Notes: generated by a model not told the origin, from the sequence alone. Positions 53,108 through 61,597 are shown, counted from the first letter of the stretch. The stretch: DNA of 64,000 nucleotides from Prochlorococcus sp. AG-347-M15 (GCA_003281185.1 QCCS01000002.1:62001-126000), one strand, 5' to 3'. A program made the numbers and translations.

Positions 53108-53337
53108 CTGTTTTGGATTTTAAATATTTGTTTTGAAATTTAAGTTTAAAAAATAAGAAATCAAGTACCCATTAATGAATTGTTTCTTCTAACATTAATC
53201 ACTTTGCTTTTTATTTTTATTTCTTTCAAATAAATAAGAATTTAAAGAAATTATCCAGCGATTAAATTGATAACCTTCTGAAATGCTTGTTATTGAATTA
53301 AAAAATAATTAATCTAGGTACTAAGTGGATTTGCAAA

Positions 53338-53670
53338 TTGAGTTCTTTAACTATTACTAAGGCTGCTTCAAATGAATTGCTCAGGCAATCAATTTATCGT
53401 GGTACACCTGGAGAAATTTTTTTGTATTTGCAGACTGATATTCTTGATGATGGATGGATGTTTCTGAGAGTTAATATTTGGGAAAAGTCAGGAATTCCGA
53501 TCGCAAGAACTGATGGCTTAACTGTCTACGCACCAGAATCTCAAAAAGCTTTACTAGATGAACTTACACTTGATCATTATCAGGATTTATCTGGAGGAGG
53601 ATTCTTGATTAGTACTCCTAAAGGAGCAACTAAAAGTTCTTGTGGTTCGGGTTTTAAATTTAATAAATAA
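53338..53670 (+). CDS. HesB/IscA-like protein with reduced cysteines, TTG start
   Basis: LTITKAASNELLRQ...LDELTLDHYQDLSGGGFLISTPKGATKSSCGSGFKF resembles A-type carrier fold; only the SSCGSG cysteine remains. Confidence 0.7.
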   Translation: MSSLTITKAASNELLRQSIYRGTPGEIFLYLQTDILDDGWMFLRVNIWEKSGIPIARTDGLTVYAPESQKALLDELTLDHYQDLSGGGFLISTPKGATKSSCGSGFKFNK

Positions 53671-53705
53671 GAACTTAGTTAAAAGGTAAAAATAATTCAG
53701 AAGCA

Positions 53706-53999
53706 ATGAAGATTGGGGATGCAATGTTTGTATATATGATGCATAGTCATCAAATCAAACCCAAAATTTTATTTAACACTGACCTGCAAATCAAAGAAAA
53801 TATAAAAAATGAATTTATAAATAGAACAAATTATTGTAAATCTGAAATTGAAAAAGCAGTCCCATTAATATTTAAAGAGACTCAAGGTAATGATATAAAT
53901 GAGCAGCCAGAATTAAAACAAAGACTAGTTAAAGCATTTCCGTTTTGGTATTTGGAAGCACTTGAAAAAATTATTAAAGAAGGGAACAAATTAAATTAA
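53706..53999 (+). CDS. hypothetical protein paralogous to the C-terminus of 56262-56765
   Basis: TNYCKSEIEKAVPLIFKETQG...LKQRLVKAFPFWYLEALEKIIKEGNK aligns with INFCREETKKAIPKLIKKLPEG...IEDLTRVFPLQYLSMFEQFSKSKK. Confidence 0.65.
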   Translation: MKIGDAMFVYMMHSHQIKPKILFNTDLQIKENIKNEFINRTNYCKSEIEKAVPLIFKETQGNDINEQPELKQRLVKAFPFWYLEALEKIIKEGNKLN

Positions 54000-54042
54000 C
54001 TTCGATATGATTAAATTCTGACATCTTTTCCATATAACATTA

Positions 54043-54234
54043 ATGCCATTATCTTCATACCGGATGCACAGAATTTATCTTGCAGCTACCATGAATTATG
54101 GTCTCGGTTCTGATGATCCAGAGGAGTTGGCCTACTACAACAAAATCAGAAAAGAGATTGATGATATGAAAAAAGAACCAGTTAAAAAAGGGATACCTCT
54201 TAATTTTGATACCCTCGAAGGAATGGATAAATGA
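54043..54234 (+). CDS. hypothetical protein, 63 aa
   Basis: complete ORF; acidic C-terminal half. Confidence 0.5.
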   Translation: MPLSSYRMHRIYLAATMNYGLGSDDPEELAYYNKIRKEIDDMKKEPVKKGIPLNFDTLEGMDK

Positions 54235-54323
54235 ATCTCAATACTTTTTTATTAATTAATGGGAGTCTTATGCTTATTGGTCTGCCTTTATTGATGATTC
54301 TCAAAGGCAAAAAATTTAGCTAA
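54231..54323 (+). CDS. 30-aa putative membrane peptide, ATGA-coupled to the previous ORF
   Basis: MNLNTFLLINGSLMLIGLPLLMILKGKKFS read by eye. Confidence 0.45.
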   Translation: MNLNTFLLINGSLMLIGLPLLMILKGKKFS

Positions 54324-54669
54324 AGATAATTTTGTATCCAAATATTTGTATTATTCCATTTATTAAATCTCACGTTATTTTAACCATATTCAAGTTCAAT
54401 TGTTGATCCTTTATCCGTATAAGGGAGTTCCTCAAACCGTACATATTTATTAGTCGAATAGCTTGCCTGACTAGTTAGAACATTATTATAGTCGTCATGG
54501 GTAAATGTCTACCAAATCCACTCTAAGAGAAGATCATAAATCTGAGATTGAAGAAAGATCAGAAGAAGAACTTCTTGAGGAAGAAATCAGGAATCAGCAA
54601 ACATTGGATAGCTTTGTTAAATCTGATAAGAACTGGAGCTGATCAAAACTTATTTATTAGGAGAAAGTT

Positions 54670-54855
54670 ATGAACTTAAAAAGATCACCATTCTCAATCT
54701 TGAATAAAGAGAGTAGAGAAATTGACTATATCAAAGGGGTTTACAAGAGAAAAATTCAAGCTGAAATTGAATCTTATAAAGATCCCGAAGACGAAGATAA
54801 GAGAGATACAATCCAAGCTCAAGATATATTGATGCTTGATAGGATCTCAATTTAG
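54670..54855 (+). CDS. hypothetical protein, 61 aa
   Basis: complete ORF preceded by AGGAG ribosome-binding-like sequence (attaggagaaagttATG). Confidence 0.55.
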   Translation: MNLKRSPFSILNKESREIDYIKGVYKRKIQAEIESYKDPEDEDKRDTIQAQDILMLDRISI

Positions 54856-55152
54856 TTATTTTTTTTTCTTCTTCTTATCCTTTTTTTTCTTTTTTACTTT
54901 TTCATAAACCTCATCAGCCTTCTGTTCAATACTGTCCAGCTTATTTGAAAGTTCCATTAAAGTTTCTGCTTTTCCTTCTTTAACGACAGTATCTTTTACC
55001 TCAATAATTTTAACTGGCTCTCCTTTAACTACAGTATCTTTTGTCTCTTCAGTTTTAATTCCAAACTTACCTTTTATAAAATTGGCTATAAAAATAAGAA
55101 CAGGTATATGTGCTATACCACCTATTACTATTCTTGTTTCTGAATAAGCCAT
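54856..55152 (-). CDS. hypothetical protein with N-terminal hydrophobic segment and Lys-rich tail
   Basis: VIGGIAHIPVLIFIANFIKGKFG ... KVKKKKKDKKKKKK. Confidence 0.55.
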   Translation of the reverse strand: MAYSETRIVIGGIAHIPVLIFIANFIKGKFGIKTEETKDTVVKGEPVKIIEVKDTVVKEGKAETLMELSNKLDSIEQKADEVYEKVKKKKKDKKKKKK

Positions 55153-55295
55153 TATATATAGTTAAAAGTTCTGAGATATTTAAGCATAAATTTAATTTTT
55201 AAATTCGTTTTATTAAGCCAATAAATATTATTAATCATTTCTTGATTCGTAGATCAAAAATCTTGCTATTAATTGAGTAGAGACTTTTTAATCAA

Positions 55296-55385
55296 ATGCC
55301 ATTAGACGTATTTCTAATGAACATGTGTGTTGTAGTTATAGCTCTGCTTATAAGAAGAGAAATCAAACTTAAAAAGGCTAGATAG
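55296..55385 (+). CDS. 29-aa putative membrane peptide (MPLDVFLMNMCVVVIALLIRREIKLKKAR)
   Basis: hand-read ORF, TM segment plus basic tail. Confidence 0.4.
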   Translation: MPLDVFLMNMCVVVIALLIRREIKLKKAR

Positions 55386-55388
55386 ATT

Positions 55389-55508
55389 ATGAAGACACAA
55401 ATTTTAAAAGCGCAATACATTCCAAATATCCATGCTATTACCCTTTTACTATTGCTTCTTTTATGTCTGTGGTTACCTCTAGCACTCAGATTCTTATTAA
55501 TAATTTAG
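55389..55508 (+). CDS. 39-aa putative membrane peptide (MKTQILKAQYIPNIHAITLLLLLLLCLWLPLALRFLLII)
   Basis: hand-read ORF 3 nt downstream of the preceding one. Confidence 0.4.
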   Translation: MKTQILKAQYIPNIHAITLLLLLLLCLWLPLALRFLLII

Positions 55509-55536
55509 TCGAACTAGTTAGTTAATACCCTTATCC

Positions 55537-55971
55537 TTAAACTCTGCTATAACCAAATTTTGTTTTAAAGATCTTATATGGAACTCCTGTTGCATTCATA
55601 GCTTCAATAACTTTATCTCCAACAGTTCCGTAAAATTCAACAGAAAGATCAGTCCCCAGTTCGGCATGAGCCTCAAGATAAACACCTAATGCTGGATTAG
55701 CTAAATGAGCTAGTAAAGCATTATCATTTTTATAAACTTCTGACCATACGAAACGAAGAGGGTCATCAGGATCTTGATCAAAAGTATGATGGAGCATTCC
55801 TGGTTCGTCAGCTTCAACAGCTTTATCTGTCTTATCCGCAATTTCTAAGTATTCTGGAACCTTATCTTCCTTAACTTTAAGTTTTGCAAGAAGCATAAAT
55901 GGAGTATCTGATCCAAAAATAGACATAAAAAAAAGACTCTTGCGAGCCTGAGTGATGGGGATTTCTATCAT
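55537..55971 (-). CDS. antibiotic biosynthesis monooxygenase (ABM) domain protein
   Basis: LLAKLKVKEDKVPEYLEIADKTDKAVEADEPGMLHHTFDQDPDDPLRFVWSEVYKNDNALLAHLANPAL. Confidence 0.85.
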   Translation of the reverse strand: MIEIPITQARKSLFFMSIFGSDTPFMLLAKLKVKEDKVPEYLEIADKTDKAVEADEPGMLHHTFDQDPDDPLRFVWSEVYKNDNALLAHLANPALGVYLEAHAELGTDLSVEFYGTVGDKVIEAMNATGVPYKIFKTKFGYSRV

Positions 55972-56261
55972 GACAAATTAATTAGATACAAACAACTCCA
56001 TCAATAGTAAATTTTTATTACTTACAAACACCATATGTAGTGCTAGGATTTTAAAAAGGCTGGGTGATGGGGATTATCCCGCTTTTTGATTGGGGCGAAG
56101 CTAAAGCCCTTTTTTTTATGGGTATAACTTTTTAATAGCTTTTTGTTGTTCTTGTTTTTTTATTTCTTCAGCATCATAAACAGGACAAGAATTCTGATTA
56201 AGTGATGAGAAAAAAGTACTCTTTTTAAAACGTTTGAATATAGGAGTCAGTAGTAAAAGTT

Positions 56262-56765
56262 TCACTTTTTAGATTTGCTAAATTGCTCAAACATACTTAA
56301 ATATTGCAGAGGAAAAACTCTGGTTAAATCCTCAATTCTCTCTTCATCCAATACAACACCCTCAGGCAATTTCTTGATTAATTTTGGAATAGCTTTTTTT
56401 GTCTCTTCTCTACAGAAGTTAATTCTATAAGTGGCTTCTTTTTTAATATCATTTTTAATTAATCCATCTTTTTCAAGCATTGATTTTAAATCAAGATTAT
56501 TTCCTTTCAGAAGAGCAATTAAAACACTATCTGCAATTTTTAAAGCTTCTGCAGGCTCTTTATCCTTGTTTATTCCAAATACCCATGTACAGGCACCAAC
56601 ACCCAATGCTCTTGCGATACAGTCATCATTTCCAATTTCATCACAGGGTAATCTAAAAGATTCTTCGATTTTTTTCAGATCATAACCATTCTCACCTTCT
56701 GGGAATCCAGCATTCGCAGAAAAAGGAAATAGAAATAATATTGTGGCAAGAATTAGGCGTTTCAA
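56262..56765 (-). CDS. secreted hypothetical protein with signal peptide
   Basis: MKRLILATILFLFPFSANAGFPEGENGYDLKKIEESFRLPCDE... Confidence 0.7.
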   Translation of the reverse strand: MKRLILATILFLFPFSANAGFPEGENGYDLKKIEESFRLPCDEIGNDDCIARALGVGACTWVFGINKDKEPAEALKIADSVLIALLKGNNLDLKSMLEKDGLIKNDIKKEATYRINFCREETKKAIPKLIKKLPEGVVLDEERIEDLTRVFPLQYLSMFEQFSKSKK

Positions 56766-56770
56766 AATTA

Positions 56771-57052
56771 TTAAGAAATCCAGCGGTTAATTATTGTCCC
56801 TTCATAAATATGACCGGACGCCTCAACTATTGGTTTAGTTTCCGGGTTAACAAAGATGTCGTAACAAGTATTTACTGGTCCTTGAAACATAACTGTCGCT
56901 CTTTTGGGGTCTTCCAGTGATTTGCCAATATAAAAAGTTTTTACTCCCATCTCTTTAAACATGGCCTGTTGTTCAGGAGCATTCATATGAGCCTCATATT
57001 CCTCAAAAGTATTGCTTAATTTGAAATCTAAAACAGTTGTTTCAATTGACAT
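56771..57052 (-). CDS. DUF3764-like small protein
   Basis: TVLDFKLSNTFEEYEAHMNAPEQQAMFKEMGVKTFYIGKSLEDPKRATVMFQGP. Confidence 0.65.
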   Translation of the reverse strand: MSIETTVLDFKLSNTFEEYEAHMNAPEQQAMFKEMGVKTFYIGKSLEDPKRATVMFQGPVNTCYDIFVNPETKPIVEASGHIYEGTIINRWIS

Positions 57053-57132
57053 AAAAAAAGGAGCTGAATGCCCCCTTATTCTAGATCGAATGTCAATAAT
57101 TTAAAGAATTTTTTTTTACCACTTATTCGTAT

Positions 57133-57417
57133 TTATGCACTTTGCCAAAACCACTGTTTTGATTCTAGTTTATTTTCATATTTTGTTTGAATTTGCACTG
57201 GTACAACTTTGTTTTTAGGTTCAATTTTTTCCAATTTACTATTTCTCTTAGCTTCATCAAGACTTATCAAAAAAATGATTACAAAAATAACAGAAAACAT
57301 GTAAACAAAACTATAAAACGGGCCGTATTTATTTCCTATGAACCCTGCAGTTTCTAGGGAAATTAAAGTAGCAATCGTGAGATCGCCAAGAGGAAGTTGA
57401 GACCATCTAATCATCAA
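57133..57417 (-). CDS. hypothetical membrane protein
   Basis: hydrophobic central segment FVYMFSVIFVIIFLISL. Confidence 0.5.
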   Translation of the reverse strand: MMIRWSQLPLGDLTIATLISLETAGFIGNKYGPFYSFVYMFSVIFVIIFLISLDEAKRNSKLEKIEPKNKVVPVQIQTKYENKLESKQWFWQSA

Positions 57418-57519
57418 TAAAAGATTTAGCTATATGAAAGATAAAACATAAGATATAAATTCTCAAGGGTAAAAAGCATAAAAAAGCAAAATTGATTAAA
57501 AATCATATTTACTAGATAG

Positions 57520-57669
57520 CTATCCTCCTACTTTGACGTATTCAAGATTGTAGATATATCTTTCACCATCATTATTATTATCATCGTCATCATCGCCAAA
57601 AGATGAAATTAAAACATATATTCCGGTAAGTCCTAAGATCATTGAAAGGTAGAGAATTGGATCTGTCAT
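57520..57669 (-). CDS. 49-aa putative membrane protein with Asp/Asn run (MTDPILYLSMILGLTGIYVLISSFGDDDDDNNNDGERYIYNLEYVKVGG)
   Basis: hand-read ORF. Confidence 0.5.
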   Translation of the reverse strand: MTDPILYLSMILGLTGIYVLISSFGDDDDDNNNDGERYIYNLEYVKVGG

Positions 57670-57843
57670 ATTTTCTTGATAATAATTATGGTTGATTTCT
57701 GCAGCTTAAGCGGCAGTCTCATGACAACCATGTGGATACTCTAGGAAGTCTTTATTATTCACTGAGTATTTATACGTACCTACTCCCGAACTTAATCGTT
57801 CCTTAACCCGTACAAATTTGAAATCACGAATCTAAAACTTTTT

Positions 57844-58011
57844 TCAGCTGTTAGTTTTAAATTCTCCAGAATCGATCAGATTTTTTATTAGACGTTTGTT
57901 TTCGGTATTTAGATTTTCTAATGAAGATTTTGTGAATTGTTCTTTTGCCTCAAATTTTGCTGTTTTAATTATTTTTTTATTTGGTAATTTTTTATGAGGC
58001 TCTGATTGCAT
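57844..58011 (-). CDS. 55-aa hypothetical (MQSEPHKKLPNKKIIKTAKFEAKEQFTKSSLENLNTENKRLIKNLIDSGEFKTNS)
   Basis: hand-read ORF. Confidence 0.45.
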   Translation of the reverse strand: MQSEPHKKLPNKKIIKTAKFEAKEQFTKSSLENLNTENKRLIKNLIDSGEFKTNS

Positions 58012-58124
58012 TTTTCTTTTTTAATAATTTCGTAATATTTTACAAGCACGTCACGTTTTCTTGAGTATGAATTTTTACAAAAAATAAGTTAAATTTAAAA
58101 TCTTAAAGTATTTTCTTGGCAGCT

Positions 58125-58160
58125 CTGTGGAAAAACCTGTGCAAAAATCTGTGGAAAATT
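58125..58160. repeat. 3 x 12-bp tandem repeat CTGTG[GC]AAAA[AT][CT]
   Basis: CTGTGGAAAAAC CTGTGCAAAAAT CTGTGGAAAATT in exact 12-bp register. Confidence 0.85.
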
Positions 58161-58178
58161 TTTATAAAATTTGAACAA

Positions 58179-58313
58179 TTAAATATCGATTATTAGTTTC
58201 CTAAAAGACTCTTTAATTTTTTTCAGATCAAAAACATTCTCACCATCAGGAAAACAAGCTTGAGCGTAAAAAGGAAATAAAGATAATATTACAGCAAAAA
58301 TTAAGCTTTTCAT
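58179..58313 (-). pseudogene. N-terminal stub of a paralog of 56262-56765
   Basis: MKSLIFAVILSLFPFYAQACFPDGENVFDLKKIKESFRKLIIDI* vs MKRLILATILFLFPFSANAGFPEGENGYDLKKIEESFRLPCDE. Confidence 0.8.
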
Positions 58314-58317
58314 TCAT

Positions 58318-58512
58318 TTATTCAATAATAATTGTCCCACCCATTCCGAAAGATGCATGCGGAGAGCATACATAATAATATTCTCCTGATGAAACGCCCT
58401 TCGTATTCCATGATATCTTTCCATTTTGCGTTCCAGGAGTTCCAGAAATTATCCCTGTAGTGACCTGATCACCTCCTCCACGAGAAAATTTAGTCTTTAT
58501 ATAGAACGGATG
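58318..58512 (-). pseudogene. truncated cupredoxin/plastocyanin-like gene
   Basis: HPFYIKTKFSRGGGDQVTTGIISGTPGTQNGKISWNTKGVSSGEYYYVCSPHASFGMGGTIIIE*; N-terminal half replaced by the tRNA fragment. Confidence 0.75.
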
Positions 58513-58570
58513 AGCGGTAGAGCACTCCCTTGGTAAGGGAGAGTTATAGGGTTCAATTCCCGACAAAGAT
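58513..58570 (+). pseudogene. partial, degenerate tRNA-Thr copy
   Basis: AGCGGTAGAGCACTCCCTTGGTAAGGGAGAG identical to 47381-47411, followed by GGGTTCAAttCCCGAC T-arm remnant. Confidence 0.92.
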
Positions 58571-59710
58571 CCTTTCAACAAGATTGTTTAACTTAGCGCA
58601 ATCTACGATAAGTGGAGAGACTGCCATTTTAGAATGATATATAGGAGGATTGCATTGAAATAAATGATAGTTTAAATTCATCAAGGCACTTAATCTTGAA
58701 TACCATGAACTGGGGGAATTAGGAGGTCCATAAATATTACCGTCATAACATCTAAGATCTTTATATAGTTCAACGACATGAGTTCCCTCTCTCATCCAAA
58801 TCATATTGGAAAGGGCAGCACCATGCATGCTAATAACGCATGCTGCTCTATTAAATTCAAAGACTTGTTGACTAAATGACATTTGACTTGGTTCTATTAC
58901 TTTTACTTCAAATTGTGACTTTAAGAAATCAATCATTTCCTCTTCATTAACTATTATCCTTTTAGAATTTTGATGCCTCTTAACATAAAGAACATAAGAT
59001 TTTTTTGATAAAGATGTTGAATTGTTGGTTTTTGCCAAAATAATTTTTCTTATTTCTAGTAGGCATGGATCAAATTCTGTTTGTCTACCATTGGAATTAA
59101 TAACCTTCATTTTTTGAAAAATTGCTCTAGAAGAATCATGAATAATGCAGTCATTTTTAAAACCTAATGCTCTTATAGAGTCAATTGCAAATTCAGTCAT
59201 GTTTGATCTTGGGATCAGAAACTGATCATTTGTTTCGAGAATGTCTTTACATAGCCAAATTCGCACAAGTGCTTCTGTTAGCCAATGAGCAATATTGGAG
59301 TAGGAGAATGGATTAAAAAAAAGAACATATGAACCAGCCTTAAATTCATGTGAACTTCTCTGAAAAATCATTTTTTTATAAGCTGAAATTAGAATTATTG
59401 ATTGAGCAAGATTTTCAATAGGTAAATTGTATGGCAAGACTAAACCCTTTGAAGATACTACTCCTAGTAACGAAACACGAGTTTTTTGACAACTAAAAAT
59501 CTTTAATAATGGAGACTTATAAGAATCGTAAAAACCTATTGCTGATTCTGGTAATTGTTTTTTTAGGGAAGGAATATCAAGATTAATTCTTTGACTTTGA
59601 TTTATTTTAGAAAAGCTGTTAACTCCAATAAATCTAAAATAAATAAATGATTTGTGAATTGGGACGACTAAAGAACTTAATGCTTTAAGAAAATAATAAA
59701 ATACTCTCAT
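58553..59710 (-). CDS. GT61 (DUF563) glycosyltransferase
   Basis: FFNPFSYSNIAHWLTEALVRIWL ... FEFNRAACVISMHGAALSNMIWMREGTHVVELY. Confidence 0.82.
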   Translation of the reverse strand: MRVFYYFLKALSSLVVPIHKSFIYFRFIGVNSFSKINQSQRINLDIPSLKKQLPESAIGFYDSYKSPLLKIFSCQKTRVSLLGVVSSKGLVLPYNLPIENLAQSIILISAYKKMIFQRSSHEFKAGSYVLFFNPFSYSNIAHWLTEALVRIWLCKDILETNDQFLIPRSNMTEFAIDSIRALGFKNDCIIHDSSRAIFQKMKVINSNGRQTEFDPCLLEIRKIILAKTNNSTSLSKKSYVLYVKRHQNSKRIIVNEEEMIDFLKSQFEVKVIEPSQMSFSQQVFEFNRAACVISMHGAALSNMIWMREGTHVVELYKDLRCYDGNIYGPPNSPSSWYSRLSALMNLNYHLFQCNPPIYHSKMAVSPLIVDCAKLNNLVERIFVGN

Positions 59711-60048
59711 TCAATCAAATCCTAAAAATAAATTCTCAATCAGAAATGCATTTAGGGTATCATAAAACAGTATCTGGCATTATTTGAAATAAGGAAGGAT
59801 TGTGAAGATAGTCTTTATAATATTTAAAAATTCAAGCAAAAATTACGAAAACATTAGGTAAAACTTCTATTAAAGTTTTAGATTAATGGATTAGAGATGT
59901 AATTTAGTAAAAAAGATTAAAAAGGAACGCAAGTTACCATTTAATAAAAAGACGCAGTCGAAATTTATAGAATTTCTTTTAGAAAATGTCATTTTGATTT
60001 TGTAGTCTATGTACCGTTTTGATATCTTTCTTAAGCTAATAATTAAAT

Positions 60049-60231
60049 ATGAGTTATTTTGCCGAACCTAACCATATTGAATATGATGCATGGTTTGATG
60101 AAAATATTGACCCTCTAGACTTGATTGATTATTTTGATGAAAAGGATTTCACTGATTCAGTACACGTAAAGTTTCATAAGATGTCAACTAGAAATTTAAC
60201 AATTGGGGCCTCCAATAATTTACACCGGTAA
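60049..60231 (+). CDS. hypothetical protein, 60 aa
   Basis: complete acidic ORF. Confidence 0.45.
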   Translation: MSYFAEPNHIEYDAWFDENIDPLDLIDYFDEKDFTDSVHVKFHKMSTRNLTIGASNNLHR

Positions 60232-60272
60232 AATTAAAGTGTTTTTTATTAATCAAATATTTTTCGTAATCC

Positions 60273-60659
60273 TTATGTAGAGTATGTTCCATCACTTTCC
60301 CTTCTTGCCTTCGCTAATACAATTTCATCTACAACTTTTTGAATCATATAAGCACTTTTTCTGCCGTAACATTTTTCTTTTTTGATGTTTTCAAAATCAC
60401 TCTGAATAGAAGTAACATATTCACAACAATCACATTTAATTGTAATTTTGTTTCCTCGATAAATATATAGAGCTTTAGAAAAAATCCATTGTTGAACCGA
60501 AATACTTTCCCAACTATCAAAATTTGACCACTCATCAAAATCTCTATTAAAAATATCTTTCAATCCCTCTATTTTATTTATATATGATAAGTCAGTATTT
60601 TCTCTTAACTCATCTTTAGTTCCAATTACTTTGACAGAATTTTGATTCATCTTTAACAA
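60273..60659 (-). CDS. hypothetical protein
   Basis: 128-aa ORF with CDCCEY motif. Confidence 0.6.
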   Translation of the reverse strand: MLKMNQNSVKVIGTKDELRENTDLSYINKIEGLKDIFNRDFDEWSNFDSWESISVQQWIFSKALYIYRGNKITIKCDCCEYVTSIQSDFENIKKEKCYGRKSAYMIQKVVDEIVLAKARRESDGTYST

Positions 60660-60720
60660 AACAATAAAATAACTCTATAAAATCTAAAGGAAATTTCAAA
60701 ATCACAAAAGAGAAAATGTC

Positions 60721-61188
60721 TTAAATAAGATCATTTATTGCTTTATCTAATCTAGAAGTATGATTTGTATTTCTAAGCAATTCAAAATCCTTAAAATCAA
60801 ATCCAGGACCAACACAACAACTCACCAAAGTAAAGTCTCCTCTACTTTTTGCCGCTTGCCAATATCCAGCTGGAATCATTTCTACTGGGTTATTAGAATC
60901 TAATATCAAATTTCTTATCAACTTATTATCGTTATCAAGGCACCATAAATTCAGTGGATCACCTCTAAGATATATCCAAATTTCATCTGAATCTTTTACT
61001 CTATGCCATGCACTTTTTGCATCTCTCTCCAATAGATAATAAATTCCTGTAATGAAGTTTCTACTTTGACCATCTTCCCTTATTAGAGAACTTTTACTCC
61101 TTACGATCTCCCTAAACCATCCACCTTCAGGATGAGGAGATAAATTAAATTGTTTAATTATTTCTATATTTTTTTGAATAGGGTTCAC
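60721..61188 (-). CDS. cupin, DUF985 family
   Basis: FNLSPHPEGGWFREIVRS, TGIYYLLERDAKSAWHRVKDSDEIWIYLRGDPL, IPAGYWQAAKSRGDFTLVSCCVGPGFDFKDFEL. Confidence 0.9.
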   Translation of the reverse strand: MNPIQKNIEIIKQFNLSPHPEGGWFREIVRSKSSLIREDGQSRNFITGIYYLLERDAKSAWHRVKDSDEIWIYLRGDPLNLWCLDNDNKLIRNLILDSNNPVEMIPAGYWQAAKSRGDFTLVSCCVGPGFDFKDFELLRNTNHTSRLDKAINDLI

Positions 61189-61271
61189 TTCACAAAAATA
61201 TCTTTAAAAATTCATCTCATAAGTATATAGAAACCTGATAATAAATCAAAATGAAATTTAGTTTCTAAAGT

Positions 61272-61415
61272 TTAAGCACAAATAACTGACAAGTCTACAA
61301 AATTCTTATTTTCGTCTGCAAGTTCAGTAATGATTCTATTGAGCCATTCAGAGGTCGTTTCACAATAGCCTACATTTAAAATAGTTTTTTGATTCGCTGT
61401 TTCTTCTTTTTTCAT
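61272..61415 (-). CDS. 47-aa hypothetical (MKKEETANQKTILNVGYCETTSEWLNRIITELADENKNFVDLSVICA)
   Basis: hand-read ORF, not in supplied track. Confidence 0.4.
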   Translation of the reverse strand: MKKEETANQKTILNVGYCETTSEWLNRIITELADENKNFVDLSVICA

Positions 61416-61597
61416 AGTTAAAGTATTTTCTATAAAATTAGTCTTTAATTAAATTTATGTGAATAAGTCTTAATTACTATCTATTCCAAAAAGTTGTATT
61501 TAATACATATTTAATAAATACTAGTAAACAAATAAAATTAAATCGTTGACAAGAAAATCTATACAAGTAAGAGTAGAAAAAATTTATTATTTAACCT

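Larger units (their letters stand above)
47440..58570. mobile_element. tRNA-Thr-bounded accessory island, no recombinase visible
   Basis: intact tRNA-Thr on the left, partial direct copy (31-nt exact match plus degenerate T-arm) at 58513-58570; core metabolic order gives way to a zinc cassette and short ORFans. Confidence 0.55.

Noticed and set aside
54506-54642. Possible acidic peptide SEIEERSEEELLEEEIRNQQTLDSFVKSDKNWS*
   Set aside because: The coding-like frame is closed by a stop directly upstream of SEIEE, so no start is available; may be a frameshifted gene but cannot be shown here.
55940-56085. Repeated GTGATGGGGATT at about 55951 and 56062
   Set aside because: Only 12 nt shared, first copy is inside the ABM gene N-terminus; too short to support a mobile or regulatory element.
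60344-60538. 64-aa ORF nested in 60273..60659
   Set aside because: Same strand, alternate frame of the longer ORF.
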